From Hetaerina americana (Eukaryota > Arthropoda > Insecta > Odonata > Calopterygidae): a stretch of 64,000 nt of DNA. The stretch is taken from positions 49,071,013 to 49,135,012 of the forward strand of contig JAKTNV010000005.1 of NCBI GenBank assembly GCA_022747635.1, given 5' to 3'. The notes beneath the pieces were generated by a model, which worked only from the letters and a program-made list of their open reading frames with translations, was not told the origin of the DNA and did no database searches. Position 1 is the first letter of the stretch, and every line of letters begins with the position of its first letter. This document shows, piece by piece, positions 59,989-64,000 of the stretch. Both the position numbers and the translations under genes were made by a program.

Positions 59989-60093
59989 TGATGAAAGAAG
60001 ACACTTCGCTTTTTCCACATAGAGTATTTTTTATTACGACTTACAGCGTAATAAAAATACTCCATGTGGAAAAAGCAATATCTTCTTTCATCA
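59989..60093. repeat. 105-base near-perfect hairpin
   Basis: TGATGAAAGAAGA at 59989-60001 pairs with TCTTCTTTCATCA at 60081-60093. The arms continue through GCTTTTTCCACAT and AGAGTATTTTTTATTAC with only a small bulge, one internal mismatch and one length difference, closing on a loop of about 12 bases (GACTTACAG region). Total stem is about 45 bp. The shape and size fit a microRNA precursor or a tiny fold-back transposon. The two arms also create spurious short frames on both strands. No second copy was seen in the window. Confidence 0.8.
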
Positions 60094-61029
60094 TGAAGGA
60101 TTACCACAATAGTGCGTCTGAAACTGTGTTATTTAGGAAGGATAGTCATTCGAAAATTTTAGATATAAATGACAACGGAAAATATCTCTCGTAACTGACG
60201 AACAGAGATCTATTCGGATACATGTTATCCATACAAGTTGAGAATTACTTTTTAGGTAAATTGAGCCAAGGTAACCACGGACCGGCTCCATTTTCAACAC
60301 CATCCGCTCATCCACACGAATAGCTTACCGTGGAGTTCCAAAGAGTCAAATTGGTACACGGTCTCAGAATGGAAATTTTCAAGATTATACTATCTCATAC
60401 TAAAATTTGGCAAGTCACTAAAGCATACGAATACAGGTACAACCGGTTTAGACAAGAATGAAAAATTTTCGAATAGGAATAGCCAGGGAATTCATTTCCT
60501 GAATTGCACGCGCAATTTTAACGCGAGATTAACGTCCGCGGAATTCCATAATTCGTTTAATTAGCATGTATAAATCAGTGGTCCGAGTTTAAAGATTTAC
60601 CACTCTTGCAATTATACCTTGATAATTCTCCCACTTTGAAGCTTTATCAAAAAAGAGTCCCTAAAGGCACTGAATTCCAGGACAAGAAAATTTGCAACCA
60701 GTGCTCTCTACCTCTCGTCATCGTTCTTGCTAAACATAGTATAATGAGCTCAAATGAATCTGGCAAGTCGAAGGGACCGCCTCAAACTCGTGAGGACTGC
60801 GAAGAGCGATTACGAAAAGCACTAAAGATAAGAGGGTCGGGGGCGCTGGGGTGGAGGAAAAGGGAACGAGAATACTGTGGCAAGAATCCGAGCTGAAAGT
60901 TGAGCGACGCCGAGAACAAATGAACATTACGAAAGGACGAAGAAGACAATGCGTATAAAATGAATGCAACGAGAGTAGAAGGATTAAAGGGAAGGTTTGG
61001 AAGGAAGGCGATAATGGTAAGAAGTGCTG
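60094..61029. other. Unannotated sequence
   Basis: No gene recognised. It becomes purine-rich toward 60770-60900. Confidence 0.45.
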
Positions 61030-61480
61030 GGATCTCTCTCATCCTCCTCTTTCTCCGCGAGAAAGTTATCCTCCTCCCCCTCTCCCAACCCTCTTCCACT
61101 CTCCTCTCGTTCCCTTTAAGCTCCGCGCGGCGGATGGTGGAAAAGGGATGAAGGGAGAGAGAGAGAGAGACAGGGGGTCGACCAATCGATCGGTCCGGAG
61201 ACCATCACGTGACTGCGAGATCCAACCCCGCTCGCGTATCGGAGTCGAGGTAACTCCACGTCCAAGGGTTGCAGAGCGGGGGACATGGGTATCGAGAGAG
61301 AGAGAGAGAGCAGTAGCAAGAACGCGTCTCCAGGCACGATATCCCGCGACGGGCCCTTCACGGCCCGCCGTTGGGGAGCATCGCACGCGGGAGGAGCGCG
61401 TGAGATCGCTGAGACTCCAAAAATAGTTCAATCCACGCCAACACCTTTTAGTCTTTGGATAAGCCCACCCTCTGCCACAC
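61030..61480. other. CpG- and GC-rich island with (GA)n runs
   Basis: A CT-rich block (61030-61110) leads into a CpG-dense segment, including CTCGCGTATCGGAGTCGAGG near 61230 and CGCGACGGGCCCTTCACGG near 61345. Two (GA)n microsatellites lie at about 61156-61170 and 61291-61308. Frames of 80-120 codons are open in several frames on both strands, which is usual in GC-rich DNA. It might be a CpG island near a gene start outside recognition. No TATA box or exon was identified. Confidence 0.4.
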
Positions 61481-61974
61481 CTTCTCGTTAGGTGCCATAC
61501 TGACGATGCTGTGAAGAATATCGATTAGCCTTTCGAATCGTCTTATTGATGCAAAACGGATTTAGAGTAAGTAATACCGTGGAATAGGACACAGATTAAT
61601 GCTTCCTATAGTTTACACGCGTATTGATATTGTATTACTGCTAATAGTAGTGTTCTTTGACCGGGTAGCCCATTATCATTCGTGTTTTGTGATGTACACC
61701 CGGAGGAAATAGTAAAAGAGGAATAGTCGAATAGAGATGAAACTCGGTGGGGTATTTATAAAATAAAATTTAAAAAATAATTAAGCTTGTTTTAGTCAGT
61801 CAGGACAAAAATTGCAATCATTGTTTGGGTGCATTAGAAAATGAGTGTGATAGTAATGACATGAGAATGGACGAAATAAAAAATTAACAAATGGTTGTCG
61901 AGAAAATAAGGGTTAAGTTAAACGCTAAAGTTGCAGGGCGTATATTTCAGCGAATGGGTGTTTTTGGACCGATA
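61481..61974. other. Unannotated AT-rich sequence
   Basis: No feature recognised. Confidence 0.5.
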
Positions 61975-62450
61975 TCGTCAAAGTAATAAGGGTATCAAAA
62001 CTTGCATTAGGCAAAGAAGCCTTTAAAAGTAGGAAGGGAATCGATGAAATGGATTGAGTAAAGGACTGAGAAAGGATTTTAAGAAAGGTAAACATTTAAA
62101 TTTTGCGCGGGGTTTTGTACGGCAGTAAAAGTTGCACGTAGAAGCAAGATGATGAGCGCAGAAACTTTTAAGATGTCGACTTGGAGAGGGGATGTAAAAT
62201 GTACGGATTAAAAAACAAAGAAGTACTAGAAATGATTGAGGAGGAGTGAGGGTTACTGGAAGAAATCCACAAGCAATAAAACAAGGATGCTCAGTGTTTT
62301 GCTCGGCGATGGCAAGTAGAAGACTGATAGAATAGAGAATATTATGCAAGAGACATTGTGGAGGAAAATCATAAACATTTAGGAGATATGGAGAATCAAA
62401 AAAGACTTTAATGTATCGTAGGGCGCCGCTTAGTGTTAGAAAAAGCATAA
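61975..62450 (+). pseudogene. Heavily decayed LINE ORF2 C-terminal relic
   Basis: The plus strand encodes SKLALGKEAFKSRKGID near 61995-62045. This corresponds to the RRIALGKEAFTKRREL block of the 14.4-kb LINE and is followed at the same spacing by a degraded KDFKK-like segment. Later text (NVRIKKQRSTRND, near 62190-62240) fits the R..NEEV block only weakly. Stops occur in every frame. It is probably a member of the same LINE family as the 12-15 kb and 48.7-49.2 kb copies. Confidence 0.55.
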
Positions 62451-62654
62451 AAGTGTAGTGGTACTCAGGCTGCTTACATTCAAAGGCTACCTTAAATGGT
62501 AATAAAACAATTAAATGAATATACGCGATTATTGGGATTGGTAGAATATTAGGTGAGGTGACCTACCATTGAGATCATTTACACTATTAGAGAAAGATGG
62601 GTCACTTGAGAGAAGTTATATTTTCAGGGAATGAGTAAAAAGAATGCAGAGAAA

Positions 62655-62757
62655 TCGGGGGTCCGCATTAGTCTAATCTTAACAAAAGGCGCCAAGGGGT
62701 CCACAATGTAACGTCCCATACGACAGACGGACGGCGTATTTCACTTCAAATCCACTC
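62655..62757 (-). mobile_element. SINE family B body fragment
   Basis: It shares GGCGCCAAGGGGTCC, AACGTCCCATACGAC and ACGGCGTA blocks (as read on the plus strand) with the family B repeat at 39920-40157, in the same orientation. The tRNA-Gly-like head is missing. Where the head-side sequence should continue, a family A body begins about 30 bases away. Confidence 0.7.
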
Positions 62758-62786
62758 GAGATGGCACCTAAGGGGGCATAAAAAAA

Positions 62787-62912
62787 ACATAAACACAGTA
62801 ATCAACCAGAAGGTCGGGTTGGTAGGTGATGGTAGAGTTCACCCATTACTAAGCCTGACGGCGTGTGAAATTCGCACATCAGTGTAGGGGGGCCAGTTCC
62901 TTTTTCTTAAGT
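62787..62912 (-). mobile_element. SINE family A body, inverted copy
   Basis: On the minus strand it reads AAAGGAACTGGCCCCCCTAC, then CACACGCCGT, TGGGTGAACTCTACCATCAC, and ends TTGATTACTGTGTTTATG followed by a T run, matching 29850-29996 closely. No tRNA-like head is attached. It lies directly upstream, on the same strand, of the family B fragment, so the pair may be a fused or dimeric SINE. Confidence 0.8.
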
Positions 62913-63186
62913 GGGCATACCTATGAAATATTTTGCCAATTCTGGGATTCCAGTCCGGACTCATGGAATAATGCAGTACGTACTAGCCACTGTATCGTCC
63001 CAATGATTCCGTAAGTATCTATACCGTATTATATTACGTATTAGTATATATATATTACGTAAGTACTATCTGATTCTATAACATTTTTTGTATATATTTC
63101 CCGCATTTTCCACAAAGACGGTCGCCCTCCTTTAGTATCTTCCTTTAATTTTCTCCTTCCTTTCAATTTTTATGGCTATTTATGGG

Positions 63187-63209
63187 TGTGTGTATACATA
63201 CATATACAA

Positions 63210-63292
<83 letters not shown>
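63187..63292. repeat. Compound (TG)n/(TA)n/(CA)n microsatellite
   Basis: Mostly TA dinucleotides with ACATA interruptions, ending in a (CA)n run at 63281-63291. It forms the left border of the fold-back element. Confidence 0.9.
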
Positions 63293-63293
63293 T

Positions 63294-63544
63294 AAAACTT
63301 AGACAGCAAAAAACAATATAAGAACACATAAAAAGAACACTCGCACGTTATTTATTAATAATTTCGAGGGACTTTAGCAATTTAGCTCCGTCTTCCTCGG
63401 AAGAAAAAGAAGTACTTAAGTTCTAAATACTACTGTTTCTTCTGAGGAAGGCGGAGGTAAATTCCGCCGAAATTATTAAGAACTAACGTGCGAGTGTTCT
63501 TTTTATGTGTTCTTATATTGTTTGTTGCTGTCCAAGTTTTTTAT
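63294..63544. mobile_element. Fold-back (inverted-repeat) element
   Basis: The left arm (about 63294-63402) is the imperfect reverse complement of the right arm (about 63431-63540). The outer 58 bases match best (AACAATATAAGAACACATAA, AAAGAACACTCGCACGTTA). The centre is about 63416. The right arm holds CTGAGGA (63442-63448), a perfect 6-bp stem GGCGGA/TCCGCC with 7-base loop, then GAAA (63469-63472). The same region of the left arm is decayed (CCGAGGA, broken stem). Both sides are bordered by (TA)n. I interpret it as two head-to-head copies of a short retroelement end, or a fold-back transposon. It is non-coding. Confidence 0.7.
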
Positions 63545-63571
63545 TCAACACTTCCGTGTTATTTCGACGAA

Positions 63572-63573
<2 letters not shown>

Positions 63574-63644
<71 letters not shown>

Positions 63645-63660
63645 ATATATATATATATAC
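63574..63660. repeat. (TA)n microsatellite
   Basis: A nearly pure TA run with one GTATGTATG interruption near 63636-63643. The Y/I-repeat frames across it are not proteins. Confidence 0.95.
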
Positions 63661-63806
63661 TGTACATATTTTATTTGGGTAATAATAAAAAAATTTCACC
63701 GTCAAGGTCTGAATGTGGGGCGATGACGACGACTCCAAAAAATCAAGAACAAGAAGAGAAAATGAGCGCAAGATATAAAAACGCCTTTTGTTTCCCCGCC
63801 GTCTGA

Positions 63807-64000
63807 GAGACTTCCGAGCAGTTACACTAGGACTCCGGAGTGCTTTCATCTGTTATATTCCCAAGGGTAGACTTCGGCAGGGTAACAGTGCCGCCACCGC
63901 CGCAATTGAAATGGATCGGAAAAGAGCATTTCGGGGTAGTACGATATACGAGCCACGTTGTGCGTGTGGGCGTATGTTTGTTCACAAAGACGGGTGGCGG
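63807..64000 (+). other. Open frame running off the right edge, possible exon
   Basis: One plus-strand frame is open from the TGA near 63804 to the window end (at least 64 codons), in sequence more GC-balanced than its surroundings. It contains an ATG at 63912 (MDRKRAFRGSTIYE) followed by PRCACGRMFVHKDGWR up to the edge. The C.C spacing and following aromatic and basic residues faintly resemble the start of a C2H2 zinc finger, but the second half would lie outside. A possible acceptor, TATATTCCCAAG, is at about 63856-63867. It is recorded as a candidate only. Confidence 0.3.

Noticed and set aside
63442..63472. Active hammerhead ribozyme
   Set aside because: An extra A separates CTGAGGA from stem II, and no convincing stem I or III or NUH cleavage site was found. 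It is kept only as a motif-level observation.
63488..63849. Frames encoding long YIYIYI repeats
   Set aside because: Translation of (TA)n microsatellite.
1..64000. CRISPR arrays, rRNA genes, viral insertions or organelle DNA
   Set aside because: No regularly spaced repeats with unique spacers, no rRNA signature, and no recognisable viral or mitochondrial coding blocks were seen. Very decayed fragments could escape reading by eye.

Overview
The window looks like AT-rich intergenic or intronic DNA from an animal, most probably an insect. The evidence is several generations of mariner transposons, non-LTR retrotransposon (LINE) fragments with insect-type reverse-transcriptase motifs, at least three kinds of tRNA-headed SINE-like repeat, long (TA)n microsatellites, and no long open genes. 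I cannot name the species. There is no operon-like layout, no rRNA gene, no CRISPR array and no host protein-coding gene I can defend. Most of the longer open frames lie in purine- or pyrimidine-biased tracts and are artefacts of composition.

Layout. 1-5.6 kb: unannotated, with a CpG-rich patch near 2.85-3.25 kb. 5.6-6.7 kb: two unrelated decayed mariner fragments. 9.2-9.6 kb: purine-rich island. 12.0-15.06 kb: a nested transposon stack, with a LINE split by a reverse-oriented mariner that itself carries a 147-bp retro-insert with a target-site duplication, ending in (TA)n. 18.8-25.7 kb: several purine/pyrimidine islands and a weak LINE relic. 29.85 kb: SINE family A. 31.4-32.2 kb: a 753-bp internally deleted mariner with perfect 33-bp terminal inverted repeats. 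33.88-34.97 kb: a composite palindromic insertion made of tandem and inverted copies of a 337-bp unit carrying a tRNA-like cloverleaf, flanked by a 12-bp direct repeat. 37.5 and 40.0 kb: further SINE-like units. 42.1-42.9 kb: pyrimidine-to-purine island. 43.3 kb: SINE family A with its tRNA-like head. 45.4-46.1 kb: second copy of the 753-bp mariner, inverted and differing at only two positions. 47-49.2 kb: LINE relics. 50.3-50.8 kb: a headless copy of the 34-kb unit next to another SINE. 52.75-53.1 kb: a promoter-like cluster (two CCAAT boxes, TATA, CRE). 55.4 and 60.0 kb: strong hairpins. 56.4-57.5 kb: long purine island. 62.0-62.9 kb: LINE relic and fused SINE pieces. 63.2-63.66 kb: a fold-back element between (TA)n tracts. 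An open frame runs off the right edge.

How the parts relate. The elements appear to be passengers rather than cooperating genes. The 753-bp mariner copies keep the DNA-binding half of the transposase and lack the catalytic core, so they would depend on an enzyme supplied elsewhere. The LINEs are dead locally: RT motif A is mutated and stops are present. The SINE families presumably relied on LINE machinery encoded outside the window. Coordinates of decayed elements are approximate, and all alignments were made by eye.
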